A DNA stretch of 62,577 bases from DASVWZ01 sp036392935 (GCA_036392935.1 DASVWZ010000299.1:1-62577), one strand, 5' to 3'. Counted from the stretch's first letter, positions 16,269-25,453 are shown. Notes: a model not told the origin generated them from the letters alone. Program-made: numbers and translations.

Positions 16269-18310
16269 CAATCGCCCGCTCCGGCCGGAACGGGTTGGAC
16301 GCGGGCTGGCGCCGCAACCCGCACCGCGGCGGCATTCGGAATCAATGCCGCAATGGTTCCAACAATCATGATCCATACCCCAACCCAGATCCAGCCCACC
16401 AGCGGATTCAAATGCGCTTTGATGATCGGCTTGCCATTGTCCGGATTCTGCCCTTCATACACCAGATAAAGATCTTCTTGCACCGTTGAGCGAACCTGCG
16501 GAATAGTTGAAGTCTGCTGGCTGGCTTTGAAAAAACGCCGCTCGGGATAAAGCGTATCGATCTGCTTCCCGTCTTTGTAAACGTCCATCACAGCCCATTC
16601 GCTGCTGTAGTTCGGGTTGTCGTCCTGCGTATACGACTTGCAGACCAGCGTGTAACCGCCGATCATCATCTTGTCGCCAAAGCTCATCTCCTGCTCTTTA
16701 TCCTGATTGAACGCCGCGCCGGCAAAGCCGATCATGATGACCACTACCCCGAAGTGGACGATATATCCGCCATACCGCCGCGTGTTGCGATGAGCGAGTT
16801 GGATCATCGATCCAACCATCCCCTGCCCGGTGTGCCGGCTGATGACAAGGCCGCCCCGGTAAAATTCGAGTGCAACCGTAAAGGCTACCAGCGCCGAAAG
16901 CAATATCGTCATCAGCGAATAAAACGCGGATGCATCCTGCCACGGCCTCATGCCGAATGGTGCGCCCCAGCTCGCCGGCGCAGCGATCAGAATGACGCCC
17001 ACTGCCAGCGCTCCCAATGCAGGCCAGGTGAAGTTGCGACGAATGCTCTCGATCGAAGTTCTGCGCCACGCCAGCAGCGGACCGAGCGCTGTCAATAAAA
17101 GAAGAAGCAGCGCGACCGGAATATTTACGCGGTTGAAAAACGGCGGCCCGACCGTGACCTTGTTTCCCTGCACCCACTCGGAAAGCACCGGAAACAGCGT
17201 TCCCCAGAGAACCGTGAAGCACGCCAATAACAGAAGAAGATTATTGAATAGAAAACTCGACTCGCGCGAAACCAGCGACTCGAGTTTATGTTCACTGCGC
17301 AGGTGCGAGCGATTTCGCACGTAGAAATAAACGCAGGTCGCCAGAATCAGAGCGATGAAGCCGACGAACCAGTCGCCAATCGAAGATTGCGCAAAAGCAT
17401 GAACCGAGCTGACCACTCCGCTGCGGGTAAGGAATGTGCCGAAGATCGATAGGCCAAAAGTCGAAAAGATCAGCCACATATTCCATGTCTTCAGCATGCC
17501 GCGTTTTTCCTGCATCATCACCGAGTGCAGAAATGCGGTGCCCGTCAGCCACGGCATCAGCGACGCATTCTCCACCGGGTCCCACCCCCAATATCCGCCC
17601 CATCCCAGCACTTTGTAGGCCCAGTGCGCGCCCAGAAAAATTCCGCAGGTGAGAAATCCCCATGTCACCATCGTCCAGCGCCGGGTAATGTGGATCCATT
17701 TTTCACCCGGATACTTCATCGCCAGCGCACCCAACGCAAACGCAAACGGCACGGTAAAGCCGACGTATCCCAGATACAACATTGGCGGATGAATGACCAT
17801 CTCTGGATACTGCAACAGCGGATTCAGCCCGCTGCCATCCTCCGGCAGGTTGCCTTGCATGATGGCAAACGGGTGGGCTGCGAAGTTCACCAACAATAGG
17901 AAGAAAACTTGGACCGCAGCAATGATGACCGAGGCATAAGCAAACAGCCGGGGATCAGTCTTGTATCGAACTCGTAGCACCAACCCATAAGCAGAGAGCA
18001 AGAGGGCCCAGAAAAGTAGAGAACCTTCCTGCCCCGACCAGAGCGTAGCGAACTTATAAGGAGCCGGGAGGTCGCGATTGCTGTGGTGATAGATGTAGGC
18101 GATGGAGAAATCGTTGGTGAAAGCCGCAACGACTAGCACGACCGCGGCAAGAAAAACAACGGCAAACGTCGCGATGCCAGCGCGGCGCGCGGTTTCGCCC
18201 AGTCGCTCGGCGCCGTCATCTTTGCGCGCGAGAGCCACGACGCCCGCGAGGAATGAGTAACTGCTCAATGCCAAGGCAAAGAGCAAGGCATAACTGCCTA
18301 TTTGTGCCAT
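16268..18310 (-). CDS. ccmF: Haem lyase CcmF
   Basis: 680 aa, family length. Many transmembrane helices; the WWD domain 'WGGYWGWDPVENASLMPWL' binds haem from CcmE, and conserved 'THRSGVVSSVHAFA'-type and 'HFGVVVIMIGFAGAAFN' segments are present. It forms the haem-cytochrome thioether link together with CcmH. First gene of a four-gene overlapping set (ccmF, ccmH, ccmI-like, CarboxypepD-like). ccmA-E are not in the window. ATG 18310 is the start; upstream 18311-18463 shows no gene. Confidence 0.95.
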   Translation of the reverse strand: MAQIGSYALLFALALSSYSFLAGVVALARKDDGAERLGETARRAGIATFAVVFLAAVVLVVAAFTNDFSIAYIYHHSNRDLPAPYKFATLWSGQEGSLLFWALLLSAYGLVLRVRYKTDPRLFAYASVIIAAVQVFFLLLVNFAAHPFAIMQGNLPEDGSGLNPLLQYPEMVIHPPMLYLGYVGFTVPFAFALGALAMKYPGEKWIHITRRWTMVTWGFLTCGIFLGAHWAYKVLGWGGYWGWDPVENASLMPWLTGTAFLHSVMMQEKRGMLKTWNMWLIFSTFGLSIFGTFLTRSGVVSSVHAFAQSSIGDWFVGFIALILATCVYFYVRNRSHLRSEHKLESLVSRESSFLFNNLLLLLACFTVLWGTLFPVLSEWVQGNKVTVGPPFFNRVNIPVALLLLLLTALGPLLAWRRTSIESIRRNFTWPALGALAVGVILIAAPASWGAPFGMRPWQDASAFYSLMTILLSALVAFTVALEFYRGGLVISRHTGQGMVGSMIQLAHRNTRRYGGYIVHFGVVVIMIGFAGAAFNQDKEQEMSFGDKMMIGGYTLVCKSYTQDDNPNYSSEWAVMDVYKDGKQIDTLYPERRFFKASQQTSTIPQVRSTVQEDLYLVYEGQNPDNGKPIIKAHLNPLVGWIWVGVWIMIVGTIAALIPNAAAVRVAAPARVQPVPAGAGD

Positions 18311-18463
18311 GGGAGAACCCAGGAAGCCATTTTTTCAGAAAGTGGCCGCAACTAGCAACCGTAAAGGTCTGATTTCGGCAGGGCTTAACGGGGGGCCGGT
18401 TCTTGGCAAAGCACACCGAGGCGCCAGCGCGCGAGTTTCAAGCGCCTCGTCAGCTGCGAAAAA

Positions 18464-18730
18464 CTATGCGTTATGATGGCCGTTGTGCGCGCGAACTTCC
18501 TGTTCGGCGCGCAACCAGTCTTCGTCCTGCTGGCCGGGCATGCATCCGCGCTCCTTGTACAACTCAAAAGCGCGCTGGCGGATCTGAGTTTCCAGATCGA
18601 TCTGTGTGGCGAGGAAGCCTTTGGGTTCCGTCGACGTGGCGTTCAGGGCAGCCGCTGACTGAACTACGGGGACTACTGGTGCGGTTTTAGTCGTGGTCTT
18701 GCGGGTACGAGGTGTGGTAGGTTTTGCCAT
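18464..18730 (-). CDS. DUF2934 protein
   Basis: 88 aa. Basic N-terminal half rich in Thr/Lys/Pro ('MAKPTTPRTRKTTTKTAP') and a C-terminal DUF2934 motif 'IRQRAFELYKERGCMPGQQDEDWLRAEQEV'. A strong ribosome binding site (AAGGAG) precedes ATG 18730. The family is common in soil proteobacteria and acidobacteria, and its function is unknown. The basic tail suggests nucleic acid contact, but that is only inference. The 204-nt gap to dnaE2 (18731-18934) shows no gene. Confidence 0.85.
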   Translation of the reverse strand: MAKPTTPRTRKTTTKTAPVVPVVQSAAALNATSTEPKGFLATQIDLETQIRQRAFELYKERGCMPGQQDEDWLRAEQEVRAHNGHHNA

Positions 18731-18934
18731 CTTCTTACTCCTTGTTGCTCCTTATCTTTAGATTTTATAAAAATGTCCCGCGCTTGGTCTCCCAAAGGTA
18801 ACGCGTGCGCAGAACTGCTTGCGGACCTACTAGATTGTCTTCGTAAGTACATGATAAACGCATCGGCAGGAAACTTGAAGAGCTTTAGGGTGAAATTCAT
18901 CAAACTGAAACATGTTCGATAACGCAGCGATTCC

Positions 18935-21900
18935 TTAGTAGAAATCGTGCGAAGTAGTGGGAGCTTGGGTGATATCGATGGGCGCAACCCGGTCAGCGCG
19001 CACCGAAATGACATTGTCCTGATTTTGCAACGTTCCTTCGACCACCAGAAACTGTGCGGAACTCACCAGCAAGCGGTTCTTCTGGAAAATCTCCGGATGC
19101 AGAATCGCATTCGCTACTCCGGTTTCATCTTCCAGACTAAGAAATACAAAGCCTTTCGCGGTTCCGGGACGTTGGCGGGCAATGACGCATCCTGCGATGC
19201 GAATTTGGCGACCGTTGGGTATTTGGTGTAGCTCACTTGCGAAATGCACTCCCATAGAATTCATGCGCGCACGGTGATACGCCATCGGATGCGGACCAGC
19301 AGTCAACCCGGTTCCGCGGAAATCCGCGACTAGCCGTTCTTCGGCGTTCATTGGCTCAAGCGGCGATGCGGAATCTGATTCTGGAAGTGAATCGAGCAAC
19401 GGACCGGAGTTACGTACCGCGCGTTCCACCTGCCACAACGCACCGCGGCGGTGAAGTCGCTGACTCGGTCGTCGATCGTTGGCTGACGGCGATTGACTGA
19501 CGACCGATGACTGATGACTGACAACCGCATTCAAAGCTCCAATCTCCGCGAGCGTATTCAATTCCGGCTTACGCAGTTCCGGCACGCGATGCGCCAGATC
19601 ACTGACGGAAGTAAATGAAGAAAGACTGCGCTGTTGAATAAGCGCCTGCGCCGCTTCTTCCCGTAACCCCCGCGCGTAGCGGAGTCCCAGACGCAGCGCA
19701 AGTTGCGAATCCAGCTTTTTTCTGATGACTGACGACTGATGACTGATAACTTCTTCCAGCGTGCAATTCCATTCCGACTTCATTACATCTACTGGCAGAA
19801 CTTTCAGCCCATGCCGCTGCGCATCTTTCACCAGGGTTGCCGGACGGTAAAACCCCATCGGCTGATTGTTCAGCAATGCCGCTGTGAACGCCGCCAGATA
19901 ATGGCATTTCAAATAAGCGCTGGCGTAGGCGAGCAGAGCAAAGCTGGCAGCATGAGATTCGGGAAACCCATACAGCGCGAACGACGTGATCGAAAGAATG
20001 ATCTGTTCCTGCGCGTCTGCAGAAATTCCGTTCTGCGTCATTCCGGACCGCAATCGCGCTTCGATGTCGCGCATGCGCTTTTGCGATCGCTTGAATCCCA
20101 TGGCCCGGCGCAGTTCTTCGGCTTCGCCTCCGGTGAAATTCGCCACTACCATAGCAATCCGCAACAATTGCTCCTGAAAAAGTGGGACTCCCAAAGTACG
20201 TTTTAACACCGGCTCAAGCGACGGATGTGCATAAGAAACTTCCTGCCGTCCCTGGCGACGCTCCAGGTATGGATTGACCATCTGTCCCACAATCGGCCCC
20301 GGTCGAATGATCGCCACCTGCACGACCAGATCGTAGAATCGCCGCGGTCGCAGCCGCGGCAGACACGACATCTGCGCCCGGCTCTCGATCTGAAACATTC
20401 CGATCGTGTCCGCCTTCTGCAAAACCGGATACACCTCCGGATCATCCGCTGGCAGGTGCGCCAAATCGACATCGTGCCGATAGTGTTTCCGAATTAACTC
20501 GATCGAATCTTCCAGCACTGCCATCATCCCTAGCCCGAGTAGATCGACTTTAATGATTCCAAGGTCAGCGCAATCTTCTTTGTCCCACTGCACCACCACG
20601 CGGCCCGGCATCGATGCGGGTTCCAGTGGCACCATTGAATCCAGTTGTCCCCGGCAGACCACCATGCCGCCGGAATGTTGACCTAAATGCCGCGGCAAAT
20701 CCTGAACCGCAAGGCATAGTTCGAAATATTTGCGAATGCGTGGATGCGACGTATCCAGTCCCGCCTGGCGAAAGCGCTCTTCGAAACGATCGTTTTCATC
20801 ACGATATTCCCAGTTGTAGGCCGCTGCCGAAAGCTTCTCTAGTGTCTCCGGATCGAACCCCAGCGCCTTGCCCATCTCCCGCGCCGCCATGCGGCTGCGA
20901 TAGGTGATGACATTGGCGGTCATCGCCGCGCCGCGTTCCCCATATCTCTGGTAAAGATACTGAATGACGCGCTCGCGTTGATCTCCGCTTGGCAGATCAA
21001 GATCGATGTCTGGCCACTCGCCGCGTTCTTCCGATAAAAACCGCTCGAACAAAAGTTCCATGCCAACCGGATCGACCGCCGTGATTCCTAGTGAGTAACA
21101 TACCGCGCTATTAGCAGCCGATCCCCGCCCCTGTACCAGGATTTTTTGCTCGCGGCAAAATCGCACCAAGTCCCAAACGATCAGAAAATATCCCGGCAGC
21201 GCGAGTTTCTCGATCAGCTTGAGTTCTTTTTCCACCTGCCGTTGGGCGCGGGCTTTCAGGTCAGGCTCGGTTCGTCCGTAGCGAAGCTGAAATCCCTCGC
21301 GGGTGCGCTCACGCAAGAACGACATCATGGTCTCGCCATCAGGTACCGGATATTTGGGGAATTCGTAGCCCAGATCTTCCAGTGTGAACTCCAGCCGCGC
21401 AGAAAGCTCAGCTGTATTGGCAATAGCCTCAGGCAAATCGGCGAATAGAGCTTGCATCTCTTCAGAAGATTTCAAATGCCGTTCAGAATTTCGTGTCAGC
21501 AATCGTCCGGCAGTGGCCAGGATATGTTTATGCCGTAGTGCGGTAAATACATCGCACAGTTCGCGTTCTTTCGGCGTGGCATAGCAGATGCCATTCGTAG
21601 CCAGCAATGGGAGCCTCAGCGAATGTGCAATGTCGATCGCAGCTCGATTGCGCGCCTCCTGTTCGCGGTGAAAATGCCGTTGCAGCTCCACATAAACATT
21701 TTGCCGGCCAAACATCTGCGTGAGCCGCTCGACGCTGCTGCGCGCCCCATCCATGCCACCATGCGCCAGTGCATATGCCAGCGGCCCCTCATCACCGCCC
21801 GTCAGGCAAACCAACCCAGCAGAATGCTCTTCGACTTCGTTTTCATAAACTGCGCCTTCGCCTTTTTCCGCCCGCAGCTTCATCCGCGTGATCAGCCGGC

Positions 21901-22225
21901 AAAGATTCCGATAACCACGACGCGAGGCTGCAAGTATTGGGAAATAAAACTGGCCGCTGTTCGATGAATTTGTTTTCTTAAATTTCTCTGTGCCTCCGTG
22001 TCTCCGTGGTGAAAAAATCTCACATGCGATTTCCGCCCCAATATGCGCCTTGATCTTTGCTTTCCCCGCCGCCATGTGAAAACGCGGAGTGCCATAAACT
22101 CCATCCCGATCGAGCAGCGCCATCGCTGGCATGTTGAAGTCAGCGCAAGTTTCTATGAGGCGTTCCGGCAGAGACGCGCCCTCTAGAAAGCTGAACGCCG
22201 AACGGGAATGAAGCTCGACATACAT
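18935..22225 (-). CDS. dnaE2: Error-prone DNA polymerase DnaE2
   Basis: 1096 aa. PHP domain at the start ('MYVELHSRSAFSFLEGASLPERLIE'), polymerase core with 'GRGSAANSAVCYSLGIT' and the catalytic aspartates in 'WPDIDLDLPSGDQRERVIQYLYQRYG', 'KVDLLGLGMM', helix-hairpin-helix region and C-terminal OB domain ('IRIAGCVIARQRPGTAKGFVFLSLEDETG'). It performs translesion synthesis with ImuB and ImuA, encoded just upstream on the same strand. Two stretches encoded by GACTGAT heptads ('VISHQSSVIRKK', 'VVSHQSSVVSQSPSANDRR') and one by an HGGTE element ('SPRRHGGTEKFKKTNSS') sit in frame inside the protein. They lie at loops and the frame is intact. Confidence 0.93.
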   Translation of the reverse strand: MYVELHSRSAFSFLEGASLPERLIETCADFNMPAMALLDRDGVYGTPRFHMAAGKAKIKAHIGAEIACEIFSPRRHGGTEKFKKTNSSNSGQFYFPILAASRRGYRNLCRLITRMKLRAEKGEGAVYENEVEEHSAGLVCLTGGDEGPLAYALAHGGMDGARSSVERLTQMFGRQNVYVELQRHFHREQEARNRAAIDIAHSLRLPLLATNGICYATPKERELCDVFTALRHKHILATAGRLLTRNSERHLKSSEEMQALFADLPEAIANTAELSARLEFTLEDLGYEFPKYPVPDGETMMSFLRERTREGFQLRYGRTEPDLKARAQRQVEKELKLIEKLALPGYFLIVWDLVRFCREQKILVQGRGSAANSAVCYSLGITAVDPVGMELLFERFLSEERGEWPDIDLDLPSGDQRERVIQYLYQRYGERGAAMTANVITYRSRMAAREMGKALGFDPETLEKLSAAAYNWEYRDENDRFEERFRQAGLDTSHPRIRKYFELCLAVQDLPRHLGQHSGGMVVCRGQLDSMVPLEPASMPGRVVVQWDKEDCADLGIIKVDLLGLGMMAVLEDSIELIRKHYRHDVDLAHLPADDPEVYPVLQKADTIGMFQIESRAQMSCLPRLRPRRFYDLVVQVAIIRPGPIVGQMVNPYLERRQGRQEVSYAHPSLEPVLKRTLGVPLFQEQLLRIAMVVANFTGGEAEELRRAMGFKRSQKRMRDIEARLRSGMTQNGISADAQEQIILSITSFALYGFPESHAASFALLAYASAYLKCHYLAAFTAALLNNQPMGFYRPATLVKDAQRHGLKVLPVDVMKSEWNCTLEEVISHQSSVIRKKLDSQLALRLGLRYARGLREEAAQALIQQRSLSSFTSVSDLAHRVPELRKPELNTLAEIGALNAVVSHQSSVVSQSPSANDRRPSQRLHRRGALWQVERAVRNSGPLLDSLPESDSASPLEPMNAEERLVADFRGTGLTAGPHPMAYHRARMNSMGVHFASELHQIPNGRQIRIAGCVIARQRPGTAKGFVFLSLEDETGVANAILHPEIFQKNRLLVSSAQFLVVEGTLQNQDNVISVRADRVAPIDITQAPTTSHDFY
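19491..19526. repeat. Heptad tract inside dnaE2 (C-terminal)
   Basis: TGACTGA/CGACCGA/TGACTGA/TGACTGA units encode ..VVSHQSSVVSQSPS.. in frame within DnaE2, between the helix-hairpin-helix region and the OB domain. Confidence 0.8.
19720..19750. repeat. Heptad tract inside dnaE2 (second copy)
   Basis: TGATGAC/TGACGAC units encode VISHQSSVIRKK in frame within DnaE2, about 70 codons upstream of the other tract. Confidence 0.8.
21978..22017 (-). repeat. HGGTE element inside dnaE2
   Basis: On the coding strand 'CACCACGGAGACACGGAGG' and 'CACAGAGAAATTT' encode ..SPRRHGGTEKFKK.. in the PHP domain of DnaE2. Same family as 9165-9225 and 24315-24353. Confidence 0.75.
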
Positions 22226-22271
22226 AAAAGCACTTAGCCATCAACATCAGCCATGTGAAATCTCGAGTCGC

Positions 22272-22312
22272 GAAAGCACACCGGTGACTGAGTGCTGACG
22301 GCTGAGTGCTCA
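22272..22312. repeat. Heptad-like tract between imuB and dnaE2
   Basis: Units of ACTGAGTGCTGACGGCTGAGTG type fill much of the 84-nt gap between imuB and dnaE2 and run up to the imuB stop. Confidence 0.55.
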
Positions 22313-23875
22313 GTCATACACTCCTTCCACCACCCACCTTCCCGCCAGCACATCGCGCACGAGCCGGTAAAGCGCGATTTCAATCTGGGTCTGCACCGCG
22401 ATGTCCCACTCATCCCGCACCCACGGATCTTGCTCCCACCAATCGCCCGATGACCGCCACGGTCCCGCCGCCCAAAGAACCTCTCCGCCAATTTCTTTGC
22501 GCTGGCGGCAGATAATTCCTTTCGGCCACCCATTTCGCATCGCCACATTCACCACCAGCGGCGGCCGAAAAATCCGCAACGCCGTCACCAACTCACCAGC
22601 CGGTTTTTCAGTTCCCGCTCTTTCCTGCGGATCGCCGGGTGCAAACCGCTGCATTCGAAATCCATCTCGTCGATGCGTGTCCAGCAACTGCAGCGAACCG
22701 GCCCTCCCCACGCCGACAATGCTCGCAATCCTGCTCAGCGTAAGTTCCAGCTTCTCCGGCTCCGGCGACGGTGGTAAAAACAGCCCACCCTGCGCGGCGC
22801 GCGGCTCCGTAGGCTGCGCCGTCAACTTGACTTTCATAATCGGCGCGCCTGGCGGATGCGCCCGCAAATCCAGTTGCAACAGCTTCAGAAAAGTTCTAGC
22901 ATCCAACAGCGGAACCGGCAGCTTCAACGTCCGGGAAAATTTCTGCCGCGAATGCGCCTGCTCAGGTATGTACGCCGTCGTGCTCTCATTGTCGATATAC
23001 TCACTGGCTAACTCCATTTCCAGCCACAATTCCTGCGTCGCCAGCGCCCGCGCCGCGAGGCGTGCACACAACTGCTCCAGCATTCGGTTTAGCAAAAATG
23101 CAAGCGGCTCCAGCAGGATCAACGGGTCTTCCAACTCCTCCGCCTCTTCAAACAACAGCGGCACATCGACTGGAACCAGCGTACGCTTTGCCGTCCCTCG
23201 CGCCAGTTGCTGCAGATAAATTCCCTGCTGCCCCAGTCGCTCACTCACTCCTACATCTGGCAACGCCGCCAGATCATGTACCCAGCGCACTCCCCAACGA
23301 TTGAATGTTTCAAAAATCTCATCTTGCCCCTTAGAATCCTCCCGCAGCAAAACCTCTACCGGCAAACGCCCAATCTGATCCGCTTCTTTTCCTTCTTCAA
23401 TGACCGTCACGCCGTCCAATCCGCTTGCCGCAACCATCGCCGTATCAATATTGTTAGCCGCGGCAACATTACTTTCCAAGCCCAGTTCAGCCGCCCGCGT
23501 TGCCAAATCGCGCGCAATCTTATGCAATGGGCCAAACAACACCTCAAGCCCCGCCAGATCCAGCACTACTGTGCCATACGCAATACTTTCTACTCGCGGA
23601 GAAAACGACTGTGCGCAGTCGAGCAGCGCCGCATGTGCCGACCCCTCCCGCACCGATGACCGCGCGCGCAGCACCAATCCCTCGCACGCTTCCACCTCCG
23701 CCTTGCCCATCCCCGGCTCAATCCCCATTCGCTGCGCCGCTTCGTTCACGGCAAAAACTTTCCGCAGCGGAGCTTTGCCCTCCAGAACCGCCAGCGGCCG
23801 CGATCGTAGCTCCGGTTCTGCTCGAAGCAGTGCCGCTATCGCAAAGCCAGGCACGAAGATACAGGCAAAAGGCAT
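22310..23875 (-). CDS. imuB: ImuB, catalytically inactive Y-family polymerase-like protein
   Basis: About 521 aa from ATG 23875 (the open frame reaches TTG 23890). Y-family fold, but the N-terminal metal-binding Asp is absent: 'FACIFVPGFAIAALLR' replaces 'DMDAFFASVE'. This marks ImuB, the scaffold linking DnaE2 to the beta clamp, rather than DinB. Supporting segments are 'LAVLEGKAPLRKVFAVNEAAQRMGIEPGM' and 'GTVVLDLAGLEVLFG', and a long C-terminal region follows. It lies between imuA and dnaE2 in the standard order. A beta-clamp motif could not be pinned down by eye. Confidence 0.9.
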   Translation of the reverse strand: MPFACIFVPGFAIAALLRAEPELRSRPLAVLEGKAPLRKVFAVNEAAQRMGIEPGMGKAEVEACEGLVLRARSSVREGSAHAALLDCAQSFSPRVESIAYGTVVLDLAGLEVLFGPLHKIARDLATRAAELGLESNVAAANNIDTAMVAASGLDGVTVIEEGKEADQIGRLPVEVLLREDSKGQDEIFETFNRWGVRWVHDLAALPDVGVSERLGQQGIYLQQLARGTAKRTLVPVDVPLLFEEAEELEDPLILLEPLAFLLNRMLEQLCARLAARALATQELWLEMELASEYIDNESTTAYIPEQAHSRQKFSRTLKLPVPLLDARTFLKLLQLDLRAHPPGAPIMKVKLTAQPTEPRAAQGGLFLPPSPEPEKLELTLSRIASIVGVGRAGSLQLLDTHRRDGFRMQRFAPGDPQERAGTEKPAGELVTALRIFRPPLVVNVAMRNGWPKGIICRQRKEIGGEVLWAAGPWRSSGDWWEQDPWVRDEWDIAVQTQIEIALYRLVRDVLAGRWVVEGVYD

Positions 23876-23899
23876 TGAAGCTATTAGCAATCAGTAAGA

Positions 23900-24796
23900 T
23901 CAATTCACCCCACGCACTGCTCTGGTATCAAATGCAGCCCTCACGGATCGAACCGGCTTAACAAGCCGCGTCCGCAAAAGCTCGCCTTCCACGGAAATCC
24001 CGCCTAAAAGTTTCGCGTGGGCAGGAATGGCCTCGCCACGAACTGATAGATAACAGCCAGTAGCTGACAACTTTACTTGTGTCATTGCGCAACTTTGTGT
24101 GCATGGCGCCGGAGTGATCACCAACAACACTGTCGCGGCATGCTCCACTGCTCGCTGGTAGCGGAACCATGACGCCACCGGAATTCGCCGTACCGTACGG
24201 AACGGCACACCTCCCAGATCGACCACCACCATCCCGAACCCTCCGCTCTGCAACAGCAGATCGGTCACGCGCATCGCCTGCTCGACGGCTGGTTCCATCT
24301 CTGCGCTGTTTTTATTTCTTTTCTCCGTGATTCTGTGCCTCCGTGGTTCTCTTACGGACGCGTCGCACCGCACCCACAGCAATCGCTCAAAATCCACTCC
24401 CGCCGCTGCCCCCGACTCCGGATCGAACATATCGCTCGCATCTACCAGCGCACAGACCTCCTGCCGCTGTGTCGCCGCTGACAGACCCGCCAGCATCACG
24501 CTGCTTCGTCCCGAAGACGCCGAGCCGCAAATCTCGCTCAGGCAGCCTCGTGGCCAGCCTCCGGTCAAGGTATCTAGCACTCCCACGCCGCTTGCCGCCA
24601 TCTCCGGTATGGGCCGTACTTCCAGTCGCGACGCCGCCATGACCTGCCCGAGCTTTGGCAAAGCGCGAATTCGCTCCACGCCAACCCGTTCGAGACCAAT
24701 CCGATCAAGGCATATCCCTCCAAGCTCAGGGTGCTTCGCCTGAGTTGGAACAATGGGACTTCCCTCCGCAATGGAAAACTGCGGAATCGATGACAT
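23900..24796 (-). CDS. imuA: ImuA, RecA-like mutasome protein
   Basis: About 298 aa from ATG 24796 (TTG 24808 also possible). RecA-like core: 'GVGVLDTLTGGWPRGCLSEICGSASSGRSSVMLAGL' (P-loop-like GSASSGRSS), 'FGMVVVDLGGVPFRTVRRIP' (Walker B-like), 'WFRYQRAVEHAATVLLVITP'. First gene of imuA-imuB-dnaE2, whose products together perform damage-induced mutagenesis in many bacteria. An HGGTE-type repeat encodes the insertion 'REPRRHRITEKRNKNSAE' around residues 152-170. An inverted repeat 55 nt upstream (24851-24875) is a candidate damage-response operator. Confidence 0.88.
   Translation of the reverse strand: MSSIPQFSIAEGSPIVPTQAKHPELGGICLDRIGLERVGVERIRALPKLGQVMAASRLEVRPIPEMAASGVGVLDTLTGGWPRGCLSEICGSASSGRSSVMLAGLSAATQRQEVCALVDASDMFDPESGAAAGVDFERLLWVRCDASVREPRRHRITEKRNKNSAEMEPAVEQAMRVTDLLLQSGGFGMVVVDLGGVPFRTVRRIPVASWFRYQRAVEHAATVLLVITPAPCTQSCAMTQVKLSATGCYLSVRGEAIPAHAKLLGGISVEGELLRTRLVKPVRSVRAAFDTRAVRGVN
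24315..24353 (-). repeat. HGGTE-type element inside imuA
   Basis: On the coding strand 'GAACCACGGAGGCACAGAAT' followed by 'CACGGAGAAAAGAAATAAA' encodes REPRRHRITEKRNK in ImuA, in frame. Third intracoding copy of the repeat families in this cassette. Confidence 0.75.
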
Positions 24797-24850
24797 CAAA
24801 AACCTCAAGATAAAGATTTCAGGGAACTTCAGGGCGGGCGGCCGTCCTGC

Positions 24851-24875
24851 GCGAATAGTTTCGCCTTTTATTCGC
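24851..24875. promoter_or_regulatory. Dyad upstream of imuA, candidate SOS-type operator
   Basis: Perfect 7-bp inverted repeat GCGAATA-N11-TATTCGC about 55 nt upstream of the imuA start. It does not match the E. coli, Gram-positive or alphaproteobacterial LexA boxes. The position suits an operator; the regulator is unknown. Confidence 0.4.
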
Positions 24876-24976
24876 CGTTGAGATTTTGCTACATACCGGG
24901 AAGGTTGTCAAGCAATCGAAAGTATCGGTAGTGGGTCTTTATCTTTTCCACAGGGCTGGCAATCATTGAGTGTCTT

Positions 24977-25192
24977 GTGGGAAGATTTGATTCAGTGAAG
25001 AACAGCACTAAACGACGAATTGCCAAGAACCTAGAAATTGGCAAGAAACAGGCCGACACCTATCTAGCTAACCGACGCGGTACGATTTCAGACAACATTG
25101 AGAGAGCGAATGAGCGGCGCATGGCCACGAAGAATGATGGCTTGCACGGCGACAGTCCAGACGGACGTGATCTAGAAACCGTGAGAGAATAA
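24977..25192 (+). CDS. Small basic hypothetical protein
   Basis: 71 aa from GTG 24977. Charged, probably helical ('STKRRIAKNLEIGKKQADTYLANRRGTISDNIERANERR'), no family recognised. Three nt before the next gene, so co-transcribed with it. The region is visibly richer in A+T than imuA, suggesting transferred DNA. The start is uncertain. Confidence 0.5.
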   Translation: MGRFDSVKNSTKRRIAKNLEIGKKQADTYLANRRGTISDNIERANERRMATKNDGLHGDSPDGRDLETVRE

Positions 25193-25195
25193 GTC

Positions 25196-25441
25196 ATGCC
25201 GAAACGCTCCAATCCGAAGCGAGATTTCATGGAAGTTGCACGCGGCATTGTTGAGGTAGCCATCGGAGAGCAGATGGACGGCAAGCCATTGCCGGAACCT
25301 GAAACAGATAAACGGAATCCTCATGCCGTAGCCTTGGGAAAACTTGGGGGGGCCAAAGGCGGGAAAGCCAGAGCCAAAAAGCTCAGTGCCACAAAGCGGA
25401 AAAAGATTGCAAAAGAGGCTGCAAAAGCCCGCTGGTCATGA
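25196..25441 (+). CDS. Small lysine-rich protein
   Basis: 81 aa. The C-terminal half 'HAVALGKLGGAKGGKARAKKLSATKRKKIAKEAAKARWS' is a pattern I have seen in small basic proteins next to toxin-antitoxin genes and mobile elements. It is strongly basic and probably binds nucleic acid. ATG 25196, gap of 3 nt from the previous gene. No named function. Confidence 0.7.
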   Translation: MPKRSNPKRDFMEVARGIVEVAIGEQMDGKPLPEPETDKRNPHAVALGKLGGAKGGKARAKKLSATKRKKIAKEAAKARWS

Positions 25442-25453
25442 CCACAACCTATA

